64,000 nt of DNA from Pseudomonas sp. R4-35-07 (GTDB lineage Bacteria; Pseudomonadota; Gammaproteobacteria; Pseudomonadales; Pseudomonadaceae), in contig NZ_CP027732.1 in assembly GCF_003852235.1 (NCBI RefSeq), forward strand, positions 3,596,001 through 3,660,000, given 5' to 3'. Positions 1 to 10,754 of the stretch are shown here, one piece after another. The notes beneath the pieces were generated by a model, which was not told the DNA's origin, ran no database searches, and saw only the letters and a list, made by a program, of their open reading frames with translations. Positions within the stretch are counted from its first letter, which is position 1, and each line of letters starts with the position of its first letter. The translations under genes and the position numbers were made by a program.

Positions 1-660
1 GTCGAGTTCCAGCAGCACCCTGGGCCGCACCTGGGCGGCCAGGCACGCGTCATCAAACGTACGCCGGGTGATGGAGCTGGGCTCGCGCAGCACCATGATC
101 ACCTCGTTCAACTGCGCCAGTTCAATGCCCTCGGCCTGCGCCGCCCACGGATGCGCGGCCGGCACCAGCGCGCAGATACGCGACTCGCCCAAGGGTTGCA
201 GGTGCAGGCCATTGCGCGGTTCCACTTCGGTCAGCACCGCCACGTCTGCATGCTCCGACAACAAGGCCGCGAGGGTTTCCTGGGCATTGCCCAGGCGCAG
301 GTTCACCGTGATCCCCGGGTAACAGGCACGCAAGCGGGCGATCATCGGCATCACCAGATGCGGGCCGTCCGCCGCCACTTCCAGGCGCCCGGTGAGCAAT
401 TGGCGATTGGCTTCAAGCATGGCCTGCGCCTCGTCGACCAAACCGAAAATCGCGCGGGTGATCGCCGCCAGGCGCGCGCCCTCTTCGGTCAACTCCACTC
501 GCCGCGCGGTGCGGCGCAGCAAGGGAATCTGGTAGTGCTCTTCCAGGGCCTTGATATGCCCGGTCACCGCCGGCTGGCTGATGAACAGCCGGGCCGCCGC
601 CCGGGTAAAACTGCCCTCGCGGGCCACGGCATCGAATGCGCGCAGTTGAAACAGGTTCAT
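1..660 (-). CDS. LysR-family regulator, likely of phosphonate catabolism (3' end outside window)
   Basis: The minus-strand frame is open from the ATG at 660 to the window edge and gives 220 residues. The start MNLFQLRAFDAVAREGSF followed by SQPAVTGHIKALE is a typical LysR N-terminal winged helix-turn-helix (about residues 1-60). The rest resembles the start of the periplasmic-binding-like effector domain. It is divergent from phnW with 111 bp between the start codons, the usual layout for a LysR protein controlling its neighbour. The family would bind a T-N11-A type site in that gap. That it responds to 2-aminoethylphosphonate is inferred from position only. The C-terminus is not in the window. 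Confidence 0.9.
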   Translation of the reverse strand, partial: MNLFQLRAFDAVAREGSFTRAAARLFISQPAVTGHIKALEEHYQIPLLRRTARRVELTEEGARLAAITRAIFGLVDEAQAMLEANRQLLTGRLEVAADGPHLVMPMIARLRACYPGITVNLRLGNAQETLAALLSEHADVAVLTEVEPRNGLHLQPLGESRICALVPAAHPWAAQAEGIELAQLNEVIMVLREPSSITRRTFDDACLAAQVRPRVLLELD

Positions 661-771
661 GGCTATCGGCCTCACTGATAGCTCGCATAACAACAAACAA
701 TTTGATTGATGACAAGCCAAACTGCAATTTAGGCGCCGTAGAGTCGACCCGTTGTTTTACGAGGAGCCACG

Positions 772-1881
772 ATGAGCACTGCCGCGCCGATCCTGCTGAC
801 CCCAGGCCCCCTGACCACGTCACACCGCACCCGTCAGGCGATGATGGTGGACTGGGGTTCATGGGATGAGCGTTTCAACCAACTCACCGCCAGCGTGTGC
901 GAGCAATTGCTGGCGATCATCCAGGGTGCCGAGCGTCATCATTGCGTGCCGTTGCAAGGCAGCGGCACCTTCGCCGTCGAAGCCGCCATCGGCACCCTGG
1001 TGCCGCGCACTGGCAAGGTGCTGGTGCTGGTCAATGGCGCCTACGGCAAGCGTCTGGCGAAGATCTGTGAAGTGCTTGGCCGTGCATTCAGCACCTTTGA
1101 AACCCTGGAGGACGCACCCACCGCCGCCGCCGATGTGGACCGCCTGCTGCACGCCGACGCCGCCATCACCCATGTCGCGCTGATCCACTGCGAAACCAGC
1201 ACCGGCATCCTCAACCCGCTGGCGCAGATCGCCGAGGTGGTCAAACGCCACGGCAAACGTCTGATCATCGACGCCATGAGCTCCTTCGGTGCATTGCCGA
1301 TCGATGCGCGCGAAGTGCCGTTCGACGCGCTGATCGCCGCCTCCGGCAAATGCCTGGAAGGCGTGCCGGGCATGGGGTTTGTCTTCGTCGAAAAAACCGC
1401 GCTGGCCGCCGCTCGAGGCAACTGTCACTCCCTGGCGATGGACCTGTTCGACCAGCACCACTACATGGCCCAAACCGGCCAATGGCGCTTCACCCCGCCC
1501 ACCCACGTGGTCGCTGCCCTGCACGAAGCGCTGCTGCAATACCACGAAGAAGGCGGCGTGCCCGCCCGCTATCAACGCTACGCCGATAACTGCCAGACAC
1601 TGCTGGACGGCATGGCCGAACTGCACCTGCGCAGCTTCCTGCCAGCGGCGATCCAGGCACCGATCATCGTCACCTTCCACGCGCCGAAGGACCCGCGCTA
1701 CCAGTTCAGGGAGTTCTACGAACGGGTCAAGGCCAAGGGTTTCCTCCTGTATCCGGGCAAATTGACCCAGGTCGAGACCTTCCGCGTGGGCTGCATCGGC
1801 CAGGTCGATGCGACAGGCATGCAGGCCGCCGTCAACGCCATTGCCCAAGTGCTGCAAGACATGGACGTGCAGGACATCTGA
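772..1881 (+). CDS. phnW: 2-aminoethylphosphonate--pyruvate transaminase
   Basis: This 369-residue PLP enzyme transfers the amino group of 2-aminoethylphosphonate to pyruvate, giving phosphonoacetaldehyde and alanine, the first step of the PhnWX route to phosphorus from phosphonates. Seen: the N-terminal [10 protein letters not shown] motif, the substrate-binding stretch [11 protein letters not shown], and the Schiff-base lysine in [13 protein letters not shown] (K193), all characteristic of PhnW. The start follows GAGGAG at a good distance. phnX begins 28 bp downstream, so the pair is an operon. Length matches the family. Confidence 0.96.
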   Translation: MSTAAPILLTPGPLTTSHRTRQAMMVDWGSWDERFNQLTASVCEQLLAIIQGAERHHCVPLQGSGTFAVEAAIGTLVPRTGKVLVLVNGAYGKRLAKICEVLGRAFSTFETLEDAPTAAADVDRLLHADAAITHVALIHCETSTGILNPLAQIAEVVKRHGKRLIIDAMSSFGALPIDAREVPFDALIAASGKCLEGVPGMGFVFVEKTALAAARGNCHSLAMDLFDQHHYMAQTGQWRFTPPTHVVAALHEALLQYHEEGGVPARYQRYADNCQTLLDGMAELHLRSFLPAAIQAPIIVTFHAPKDPRYQFREFYERVKAKGFLLYPGKLTQVETFRVGCIGQVDATGMQAAVNAIAQVLQDMDVQDI

Positions 1882-1909
1882 TTTCCCCTTTACCGACAGG
1901 ATCTGCACC

Positions 1910-2737
1910 ATGAACTATCAAAACCCCACCACCCTCCAGGCCGTCATCCTCGACTGGGCCGGCACCGTGGTCGACTTCGGCTCGTTTGCGCCCACGCAGA
2001 TTTTCGTCGAGGCCTTCGCGGAGTTCGGCGTACAGGTTTCCATCGAAGAAGCCCGTGGCCCGATGGGCATGGGCAAGTGGGACCACATCCGCACGCTGTG
2101 CAACCAGCCGCAGGTTGCACAGCGCTACCGCCAGGCGTTCGGCCGCACGCCCACCGACGACGACGTAACGGCCATTTACCAGCGTTTCATGCCGTTGCAG
2201 ATCGAGAAAATCGCCGAACACTCGGCGCTGATTCCCGGCGCCCTCGATACCCTCGCCGGGCTGCGCGCGCAGGGCATCCGGATCGGTTCCTGCTCCGGCT
2301 ACCCCAGGCAAGTGATGGACAAAGTGGTCGCCCTGGCCGCCAGCAACGGCTATGTCGCCGACCACGTGGTCGCCACCGACGAAGTCCCCAACGGCCGCCC
2401 GTGGCCCGCCCAGGCCCTGGCCAATGTGATCGCGCTGGGCATTGACGATGTGGCGGCGTGCGTGAAGGTCGACGACACCGTGCCGGGCATACTGGAAGGC
2501 CGCCGCGCAGGCATGTGGACCGTGGCGCTGACCTGCTCCGGCAACGCCCTGGGCCTGACCTACGAGCAATTCCGGGGCTTGGACAGTGCCACATTGGCCA
2601 GCGAGCGCCAGCGTATCGAAGCGCTGTTCGAAGGCTCACGCCCGCACTACAGCGTGGACACCATTACCGAGCTGCCCCAGGTGATCGCCGATATCAACGC
2701 GCGCCTGGCGCGTGGTGAAATGCCACAAAGCGACTGA
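1910..2737 (+). CDS. phnX: phosphonoacetaldehyde hydrolase
   Basis: PhnX cleaves the C-P bond of phosphonoacetaldehyde to acetaldehyde and phosphate, the second step after PhnW. The 275-residue product has the HAD nucleophile motif [11 protein letters not shown] (D15) and the cap-domain lysine in [10 protein letters not shown] (K56) that forms the Schiff base with the aldehyde. Later HAD motifs are visible in IGSCSGYP and [10 protein letters not shown]. The ATG at 1910 was chosen because GACAGG lies about 9 bp upstream; the frame is open further upstream into phnW but without a better ribosome site. Cytoplasmic enzyme. Confidence 0.96.
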   Translation: MNYQNPTTLQAVILDWAGTVVDFGSFAPTQIFVEAFAEFGVQVSIEEARGPMGMGKWDHIRTLCNQPQVAQRYRQAFGRTPTDDDVTAIYQRFMPLQIEKIAEHSALIPGALDTLAGLRAQGIRIGSCSGYPRQVMDKVVALAASNGYVADHVVATDEVPNGRPWPAQALANVIALGIDDVAACVKVDDTVPGILEGRRAGMWTVALTCSGNALGLTYEQFRGLDSATLASERQRIEALFEGSRPHYSVDTITELPQVIADINARLARGEMPQSD

Positions 2738-2848
2738 CCGAGGTCAAGGCAACCGCATTCGCAACGGGCGAAGCGCTTGAAACAGGCATACAGTTACCCT
2801 ACTCCGTCAAAGAACGGAGGCATGCCCTGACAAGTGAGGAACCCAGTA

Positions 2849-3403
2849 ATGCCGTGGAAAAATTCCGATACACGCTACAGCACCATGTCGATTGCGTTGC
2901 ACTGGTTGATGGTGGTGCTGCTGGCGGTGGTTTACGCCTGCATTGAACTGCGCGGGCAGTTCCCCAAAGGCAGCGGCGCACGCACGCTGATTGTGGAAAT
3001 GCACTTCATGCTTGGCCTCACTGTGTTCGTGCTGGTGTGGTTGCGCCTGTTTGCGCGCAGCCTGGGCGTTGCACCGAAAATACTGCCGCAGCCGCCGCAA
3101 TGGCAGAGCCTGCTGGCCACCCTGACGCACGCTGCGCTGTACGCCCTGATGATCGGCATGCCGATTGCCGGTTGGCTGATCGTCAGTGCCGAGGGCCATT
3201 CGGTGATGTTCTATGGGATGGAATTGCCGCCGCTGATTGGCGAGAACAAGGCATTGGCCAAGCAGATCGAAGGCTGGCATGTGTGGTTCGGCAAGGCCGG
3301 CTATTGGCTGATCGGGCTGCATGCGCTGGCGGGGATCTTTCATCATTATGTGCTGCGCGATAACACGGCACTGCGCATGATGCCGGGCCGAAGCAGTCGC
3401 TGA
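2849..3403 (+). CDS. cytochrome b561 family membrane protein
   Basis: The 184-residue protein has four hydrophobic segments (about residues 13-33, 50-70, 90-110 and 145-170), with histidines at the ends of helices (ALHWLMV, EMHFMLG, HAALYALM, GLHALAG) positioned to bind two b hemes. This matches the diheme YceJ/CybB-like cytochrome b561 family, which moves electrons between quinol and periplasmic acceptors or superoxide. The ATG at 2849 follows GAGGAAC with 7-bp spacing; an in-frame GTG at 2834 is less likely. It converges on the next gene with only one base between the stop codons. Confidence 0.9.
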   Translation: MPWKNSDTRYSTMSIALHWLMVVLLAVVYACIELRGQFPKGSGARTLIVEMHFMLGLTVFVLVWLRLFARSLGVAPKILPQPPQWQSLLATLTHAALYALMIGMPIAGWLIVSAEGHSVMFYGMELPPLIGENKALAKQIEGWHVWFGKAGYWLIGLHALAGIFHHYVLRDNTALRMMPGRSSR

Positions 3404-3404
3404 G

Positions 3405-4295
3405 CTAGGCGTTGAAGCCTCGGCGGCCTTGCAAGCCGCCGGTATGGAGGAAGATCAGCCGAGTGCCGGCGGCGAAAAGTCCGGCCTCGATCTGCTGCTT
3501 CAACGCCAGCAGCGCCTTGCCGGTGTAGAGCGGCTCCAGGGGTATGCCACACGCCTGTTGCGTGCTGTCGATGAATTCGAGCAATAGCGGGTCGACGCTG
3601 GCAAAGCCGCCACGGCTGGCGTCAAGCAAGTGGTAGCCGTGCTGCACGATGGCATTGACGTTCTGCGCCACACCGTGATCATCCGGCACCGCCATCGCCC
3701 CGTACACGGCATGCGCGCCCGCCTCGGCCAGCGCCAGGCCGGCCAGGGTGGTGCCAGTGCCGGCCGCCAGCCACCAGGCGTCGTAGTCGGCCCAGCCCAG
3801 GTTCGCCAATTGCGCCCGCGCCTGCTCGAGCAATACCGCGCAACCCAACGCTCCGGTCAATCCGCCACCGCCTTCGGGTACCGGGTACAAATGCGGATAC
3901 TGCTCATGCCAAGGCAACCAGAACCCCGGCGCATGCCGCTCGCGATAACCGCCGTAGCCCAGCCAATGCAGGTGCATGCCTAAGGCTTTCAGGTCGAGCA
4001 CTGTGGGGGTGTCCTGGGCATGGCCGCGCAACAGGCCGACGGTGGCGAAGCCAAAGCGCTTGCCCGCCGCCGCCAGTGCATGCAGATGGTTGGAGTAAGC
4101 CCCGCCGAGGCTGATGATGCCGCTGGCGCAGGCCTGTTGCGCCTGGGCCAGGTGGCCGCTGAGCTTGAACCATTTGTTGCCGCTGATCAGCGGGTCGATA
4201 CGGTCCAGGCGCAGTACAGCCAACTCAACGCCCTGCAGCCAGTCCAGTTGCACGGGTTCAAGAGGAGCGTGGGGGAGCCAGTCGAAAGGACCCAT
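3405..4295 (-). CDS. D-cysteine desulfhydrase / ACC deaminase-like PLP enzyme
   Basis: A 296-residue fold-type II PLP protein. Seen: the cofactor lysine in LISGNKWFKL (K41), the serine loop SLGGAYSNHLHAL that marks the ACC deaminase/D-cysteine desulfhydrase family, and a glycine-rich phosphate loop AAGTGTTLAG. Family members release pyruvate and ammonia from D-cysteine (with sulfide) or 1-aminocyclopropane-1-carboxylate. In pseudomonads the shorter proteins of about 300 residues are usually called D-cysteine desulfhydrases. The specificity cannot be settled from sequence alone. The start at 4295 (MGPFDW) is preferred to an upstream extension at 4334. Confidence 0.85.
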   Translation of the reverse strand: MGPFDWLPHAPLEPVQLDWLQGVELAVLRLDRIDPLISGNKWFKLSGHLAQAQQACASGIISLGGAYSNHLHALAAAGKRFGFATVGLLRGHAQDTPTVLDLKALGMHLHWLGYGGYRERHAPGFWLPWHEQYPHLYPVPEGGGGLTGALGCAVLLEQARAQLANLGWADYDAWWLAAGTGTTLAGLALAEAGAHAVYGAMAVPDDHGVAQNVNAIVQHGYHLLDASRGGFASVDPLLLEFIDSTQQACGIPLEPLYTGKALLALKQQIEAGLFAAGTRLIFLHTGGLQGRRGFNA

Positions 4296-4362
4296 GAGGG
4301 CGCATCTGCCTGAAAAAGAGCGGCAGTCTACCACCGCTCCTGTTCTTCACAGCTCCTGTGCC

Positions 4363-6462
<2,100 letters not shown>

Positions 6463-6613
6463 TTATGTCCCACAGACTAAGAGGCGATCACCTACCGCTC
6501 AATGACTGAAACTGACAAGTTATTGATCCAAATGCACAGCACCCCTTGGCAAGCCAGGCCATGGGCCCTACCCTAGTCGCGAACCCTGCCCCCGGTGTGT
6601 TGTCTGTTGCCCC

Positions 6614-7744
6614 ATGCGTAAATTACTCGTGTTCACCGTCTCCATGGCCCTGGTTGCCGCCCTTGCCGCGTATCTGGTCTGGACCCAGGAGCGCCCCGTG
6701 GGGCATTACCTGTCAGACCTGCGCATCACCCTCGCCGTCAACGAAGGCCAGCCGGCCGAGCGTGGCAACCTGCTGGGCATCCAGCCGGAGCTGTTCCCTG
6801 CCGACTACCAGAGCCTGGAACGCTTGCACTTGAAGCTCTCGGCCTATCTGCAAAAGGCCCGTGAGCTGGGCTTGATCAACGACAAGACCATCGTGGTGCT
6901 GCCCGAGCACATCGGCACCTGGCTGATGCTGGGCGGCGAGAAAAACGAGCTGTACCAGGCGCCCCACCTCAGGGACGCAATGAACTGGCTGTCGATCAGC
7001 AACCCGGTGCAGTTCATGCGCGCCTGGATCAGCGCCACCGGCGAGAACCGCATGGACGATGCGTATTTGCGCATGAAAGCGCCGGACATGGCGCGCGATT
7101 ACCAAGTGCTGTTTGGCGGCTTGGCCAAGGAGTTCGGCGTGACCCTGGTGGCCGGCTCCATCGCCCTGCCCAACCCGAGTGTGAGCCTGGGGCAACTGCA
7201 GGTCGGGCACGGCGCGCTGTACAACGTCAGTCTGGTGTTTGCCGCCGATGGTTTGCCCCTGGGCCAGCCGCAACGTCAGCTGTATCCGATCTACGACGAG
7301 CGCGGCTTTATCGAGCCGGGCGATGAAAACATCGTCAGCGTGGTCGACACCCCGGCCGGGCGCCTGGGCATCCTGATCGGCAGCGACAGCTGGTACCCGG
7401 ATAACTACCGCAAGCTCAACGATCAAGGCGCCCAATTGATTGCAGTGCCGGCCTACGTGACCGGGCGCGACACCTGGGACCGCCCGTGGCGCGGCTTCAA
7501 GAGCGTGTCGACGCCGTCGGAAGTCAGCCTCAAGCCCGAAGAAACCAGCGAGGGCGAAGCCTGGCGCCGCCTGACGTTGATCAGCCAGCCACCGATCAGC
7601 CAAGCCACGGCGGGCATGAGCGTGTTTTTGCGTGGGCAGTTCTGGGACCTGGGCAGCGCCGGGCAAAGCTTCCTCAGCCGCAACGGGCAACTGTTCGCCG
7701 ATGGCGATGCCCGTGGCGCGCGCCTGCTGAATATCTGGCTGTAG
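6614..7744 (+). CDS. membrane-anchored nitrilase-fold protein lacking the catalytic cysteine
   Basis: The 376-residue protein starts with one hydrophobic segment (about residues 4-23), so the body is probably periplasmic or secreted. The rest resembles the carbon-nitrogen hydrolase (nitrilase) superfamily: VVLPEHIGTW matches the catalytic-glutamate strand, QRQLYPIYDERGFIEPGD the lysine region, and GRLGILIGSDSWYPDNY the nucleophile elbow. At the elbow the family cysteine is replaced by glycine, the lysine position reads glutamine, and the protein contains no cysteine at all. A pseudoenzyme or a changed chemistry is inferred. The AraC gene starts 4 bp after its stop, suggesting co-expression. 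Confidence 0.75.
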   Translation: MRKLLVFTVSMALVAALAAYLVWTQERPVGHYLSDLRITLAVNEGQPAERGNLLGIQPELFPADYQSLERLHLKLSAYLQKARELGLINDKTIVVLPEHIGTWLMLGGEKNELYQAPHLRDAMNWLSISNPVQFMRAWISATGENRMDDAYLRMKAPDMARDYQVLFGGLAKEFGVTLVAGSIALPNPSVSLGQLQVGHGALYNVSLVFAADGLPLGQPQRQLYPIYDERGFIEPGDENIVSVVDTPAGRLGILIGSDSWYPDNYRKLNDQGAQLIAVPAYVTGRDTWDRPWRGFKSVSTPSEVSLKPEETSEGEAWRRLTLISQPPISQATAGMSVFLRGQFWDLGSAGQSFLSRNGQLFADGDARGARLLNIWL

Positions 7745-7748
7745 CCGC

Positions 7749-8783
7749 GTGAAGCCGGTGCGCCTGGGAGATTTGTCGGTGGGCTTCGTGCATACCTTGG
7801 CCGATGCCGTGCACAGCCACGGCTTGGACCCGCAACCGCTGCTGCTGCAATACGGTCTGGACCCCGCCCGCCTGGCCGAAGCGGGCGCGCGTTTGTCGAT
7901 ACCGCGCTATATGCGCCTGGGCCATGCGGCCATCCAACTGACCGGCGATGCGGGGCTGGGCCTGCGCATGGGCCAGCTCAGCCGCCTGAGCCAGGCCGGG
8001 CTCGCCGGTGTCACCGCGGCCCAGGCGCCGAATGTGCGCGAAGCCGCGCGTACACTGACGCGTTTCGAACCCTTGTATGGCTCCAACTACCGTGGGCAAT
8101 CGAGTTTTCATGAGGACGCCGAAGGCGCCTGGCTGCGGTTCTATTCGATCAGCCCCTACAACGCCTACAACCGCTTTGTAGTGGACTCGATCATCGCCGG
8201 CTGGCTGCATCAATTGTCGAGCCTGGCGCAACAAAGGGTGCAGGCCCAGCGCATCGAAATCGAGTTCGAGGCTCCCGAGTACAGTGAGCGGTATGACGTG
8301 CTGGGGGCCGCACCGGTGCAGTTCGGTGCCGAGAACAATCAACTGCGCCTCAGCCAACCCACCCTCGCCCTGCGCAACCCGCACCACTGCCCGAGTACCT
8401 GGCAGCTGTTGCTGCAACTGTGTGAACGGGAACTGGAGCAGCTGACCCGCACCCGCAGCCTGCGCGAGCGCATTACCCGGTTGCTCGGGCCGATGCTCAA
8501 TGGCGGCCGGGAACCCGACCTGGAGGAAGTGGCGGCACGTTTGAAGCTGCCCACCTGGACACTGCGCCGCAAACTGGCCGACGAGGGCACCCAGTTCCGT
8601 GCGATTCTCAACGACACCCGCCGCGACTTGGCCATGACCTACATTCGCGACACGGAACTGGCTTTCGGCGAGATCGCCTACTTGCTCGGTTTCGCTTCAG
8701 CCCAAGCCTTCCAACGCGCCTTCAGGCGCTGGAACAACCAGACCCCAGGGGAATTTCGCCGCAGTCAGCGGCATTCCGCCTGA
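7749..8783 (+). CDS. AraC-family transcriptional regulator
   Basis: A 344-residue regulator with the long N-terminal effector domain found in the OruR/ArgR-like AraC subfamily (about residues 1-200) and a C-terminal double helix-turn-helix (about residues 240-340), including LPTWTLRRKLADEG and the signature AYLLGFASAQAFQRAFRRWN. It starts at a GTG 4 bp after the stop of the nitrilase-fold gene, so the two are probably co-transcribed and may control one another. The ligand is unknown. It converges with the small acidic gene downstream. Confidence 0.92.
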   Translation: MKPVRLGDLSVGFVHTLADAVHSHGLDPQPLLLQYGLDPARLAEAGARLSIPRYMRLGHAAIQLTGDAGLGLRMGQLSRLSQAGLAGVTAAQAPNVREAARTLTRFEPLYGSNYRGQSSFHEDAEGAWLRFYSISPYNAYNRFVVDSIIAGWLHQLSSLAQQRVQAQRIEIEFEAPEYSERYDVLGAAPVQFGAENNQLRLSQPTLALRNPHHCPSTWQLLLQLCERELEQLTRTRSLRERITRLLGPMLNGGREPDLEEVAARLKLPTWTLRRKLADEGTQFRAILNDTRRDLAMTYIRDTELAFGEIAYLLGFASAQAFQRAFRRWNNQTPGEFRRSQRHSA

Positions 8784-8791
8784 AGTCGGGC

Positions 8792-8878
8792 TTACAGCTC
8801 GGTGGCATCGTCGACCGGGTCCAGCGGGTCGAATTCGAATGCCTGGTACTCCAATAGTTCTTCCTGGTAATCGTCCAT
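8792..8878 (-). CDS. 28-residue extremely acidic small protein
   Basis: A 29-codon frame opens with MDDYQEELLEYQAFEF and ends with DDATEL. It has six Asp and five Glu and no Lys, Arg or His, so the net charge is about -11. The ribosome site is excellent: AAGGAG sits 5 bases before the ATG. The codons used are ordinary for this genome. The function is not known. Its length would hide it from standard gene calling. Acidic proteins of this size can mimic nucleic acid or bind basic partners, but nothing in the sequence points to a specific role. Confidence 0.6.
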   Translation of the reverse strand: MDDYQEELLEYQAFEFDPLDPVDDATEL

Positions 8879-9037
8879 GGGGACTCCTTGTTGAGTTAAA
8901 AGCGGCCGCACGATTAATGACCTGCACGATCAGCCTAAAGTGCCGTCATGACGAAAAAATGTCTGTGCCATGACGTTCCTGCACTCGAAGATTAAACGTG
9001 TCGGCGGCGGACAGATTTAGCGGATTAGCGCTGACGC

Positions 9038-9063
9038 GCAATTGCAATGATTGCAATTGCAAT
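9038..9063. promoter_or_regulatory. palindromic operator cluster upstream of the truncated E1 gene
   Basis: Two copies of the palindrome GCAATTGC lie with centres 15 bp apart. The second is extended to a perfect 14-bp palindrome, ATTGCAATTGCAAT, at 9050-9063. The 12-bp core TTGCAATTGCAA occurs again upstream of the full-length E1 gene at 10680-10691. The gene between the two sites encodes a MarR regulator, a family that binds such AT-rich palindromes, so it is the likely ligand. The site lies 52 bp before the E1-like start codon. Confidence 0.6.
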
Positions 9064-9114
9064 TACAAGTCGAATTCCATTAGGGTAGGCCCTCTGTTGT
9101 CAGGAGCCACGCCC

Positions 9115-10122
9115 ATGCCCGCCTCTACCGCGAACGCTGCGCAATTGTGCATCGACGCACTCACCCCCTGCGCATCCACGCGCAACTCGCCGCTGTACAC
9201 CATCATGACCATGGCCAACACCTTGGAATCGAGCCGCCAAGCCTGGGTGATTCGCGGGCAGTCACGCAGTCGGCGCGTGGGCAGCTGGCCCACCTGGTTT
9301 GCGCGCAACACCGGCGAAAAACCGCTGCTCTACCTCCACAGCGTGACGTCGTCCGCGCAGCTGTGCGCATTGTCAGACCAGACCGCCCAGCGCGGCATCT
9401 TGTGCAACGCCAGCGAAACCCAGCCATCGCCCTGGCCGAAGGGCGCGCAGCCGTCGTTGCCATTGTGGCTGTCGGCCAATCCACGCTGCACGCCCTACGA
9501 CCCCGCCTCGGGCGAAGAAGCACAGGCGATCGTGCTGGCGGGGTTGCGCACGTTATATATCGATGGCACGCCGGGTTTTTATTACCTGGCGTTACATGAC
9601 CAAGAAAGCGCCATCGCACCGCAGACGCTGGACCGTGAAGGCACGGTCAAGGGCATGTACTCCGTGCGGCGACCGGGCGCAGGGGCGACAGTGCGCCTGC
9701 TCGGTGCCGGCCGGGCACTGGAGGAGGTGATACACGCGGCGCAGTTGCTGGAAGATGAATGGGGCATCGCGGCGCACGTCTGGAGTTGCCCCAGTTACAC
9801 CCGGTTGGCCCGCGAAGCGGCGGCCGCTGAGCGCTGGAACCGCCTGCATCCGCATGCGCCCAGGCGTAGCTGCCATCTGCGCGACTGCCTGGCGGGGAGC
9901 CGCGCCCCGGTAGTTGCCGTCACCGGCTACCCGCAGGCGGTTGTCGATCAGTTGGCGGCGCATGTGGATACGCGCTTCGTGGCACTGGGCGCAGGCTCGG
10001 TGCAGGCAGCCGCACCGAACCAGTATTGGATTACGGTGTTGGCGCTCAAAGCGTTGGCCGATGAGGGGTATCTGGACACACAAAAAGTGAAAGACGCCCT
10101 GCAACGCTATGGCCTGATATGA
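9115..10122 (+). CDS. truncated E1 (pyruvate/2-oxoacid dehydrogenase) paralogue without the TPP-binding domain
   Basis: The 335 residues align with the C-terminal part of the full-length E1 encoded just downstream. EGTVKGMYSV matches EDGILKGMYTL, AERWNRLHPHA matches TERWNLLHPEA, and VLALKALADEGYLD matches VLAALKALADDGVIG. The first 170 residues look like a shortened, degenerate Pyr (middle) domain, including NPRCTPYDP against IPCCVAYDP. The thiamine-diphosphate domain with its GDGEMDQ...NCN motif is absent, so the protein alone should not be catalytic. GGAG precedes the ATG at 9115. It may be a relic, a decoy subunit or a regulator of E1. Confidence 0.8.
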   Translation: MPASTANAAQLCIDALTPCASTRNSPLYTIMTMANTLESSRQAWVIRGQSRSRRVGSWPTWFARNTGEKPLLYLHSVTSSAQLCALSDQTAQRGILCNASETQPSPWPKGAQPSLPLWLSANPRCTPYDPASGEEAQAIVLAGLRTLYIDGTPGFYYLALHDQESAIAPQTLDREGTVKGMYSVRRPGAGATVRLLGAGRALEEVIHAAQLLEDEWGIAAHVWSCPSYTRLAREAAAAERWNRLHPHAPRRSCHLRDCLAGSRAPVVAVTGYPQAVVDQLAAHVDTRFVALGAGSVQAAAPNQYWITVLALKALADEGYLDTQKVKDALQRYGLI

Positions 10123-10138
10123 GCGGAAACGCGGCACC

Positions 10139-10609
10139 TCAGGTTTTGCGTCGACTGCGGGTTTGTACACCCGCCTCCATGGCCAGCCCCGCCGTACGCT
10201 CCAGCGCATCGGCAAAGGCCCGGCGATGCTCAGGCTCGATCTGCGACAGGAACAGCTCGTCCACAGTGCTTTCGTAGATCTTCCACATTTTTTTGCGCAG
10301 GGTCCGGCCTGCCTCGGTGATTGAGGCAAACGCCGCCCGACCATCACCGTCGGAACGCGAGCGCACCACCAGGCCGTCTTTTTCCAGGCGGTCGACCAGA
10401 CGCGTGAGGTTGTAACGCTCGATGGCCAGTACATCGGCCAGTTCATGCATACGGCGAGTGCCCTCAGGACCGCTTTCCAGTCCCCACAACGCGTCGTACC
10501 AGGCATACGGCGGCAGTTGCGCCTCGGCCAACCGGCGCTCGATTTCACGGATGACCGTCCTGTGGGCCCTGACAAAACGGAACCATACATCAGGCTCTTT
10601 CGACGACAT
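10139..10609 (-). CDS. MarR-family regulator
   Basis: The 156-residue product has the MarR winged helix-turn-helix: RRMHELADVLAIERYNLTRL is the recognition region, followed by the wing in LEKDGLVVRSRSDGDGRAAF. It is divergent from the full-length E1 gene and convergent with the truncated E1 gene. Palindromes with the core TTGCAATTGCAA lie in front of both E1 genes, and a half-like site GTTGCAAT sits close to its own start. It is therefore the probable repressor of both E1 genes and of itself. The ATG at 10609 is preferred over an upstream TTG at 10633. Confidence 0.88.
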   Translation of the reverse strand: MSSKEPDVWFRFVRAHRTVIREIERRLAEAQLPPYAWYDALWGLESGPEGTRRMHELADVLAIERYNLTRLVDRLEKDGLVVRSRSDGDGRAAFASITEAGRTLRKKMWKIYESTVDELFLSQIEPEHRRAFADALERTAGLAMEAGVQTRSRRKT

Positions 10610-10678
10610 GCACCACCATCCGGGGAATTTCAAGAAGGTTGCAATAGTAGCTCATCCCGGGCTAAATTCGGGCATGTC

Positions 10679-10692
10679 GTTGCAATTGCAAC
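10679..10692. promoter_or_regulatory. MarR-type operator in the marR/E1 divergent promoter
   Basis: GTTGCAATTGCAAC is a perfect 14-bp palindrome between the divergent MarR and full-length E1 genes. Its 12-bp core is identical to the one at 9051-9062. Binding here could repress both directions. The assignment to the neighbouring MarR protein is an inference from position and from the shared sequence. Confidence 0.6.
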
Positions 10693-10754
10693 TATAACTG
10701 CGCCACGCCCACAAGGCGTTCGCCGCCTGGAATCCGCTTACCCTGGAGCCTCAT

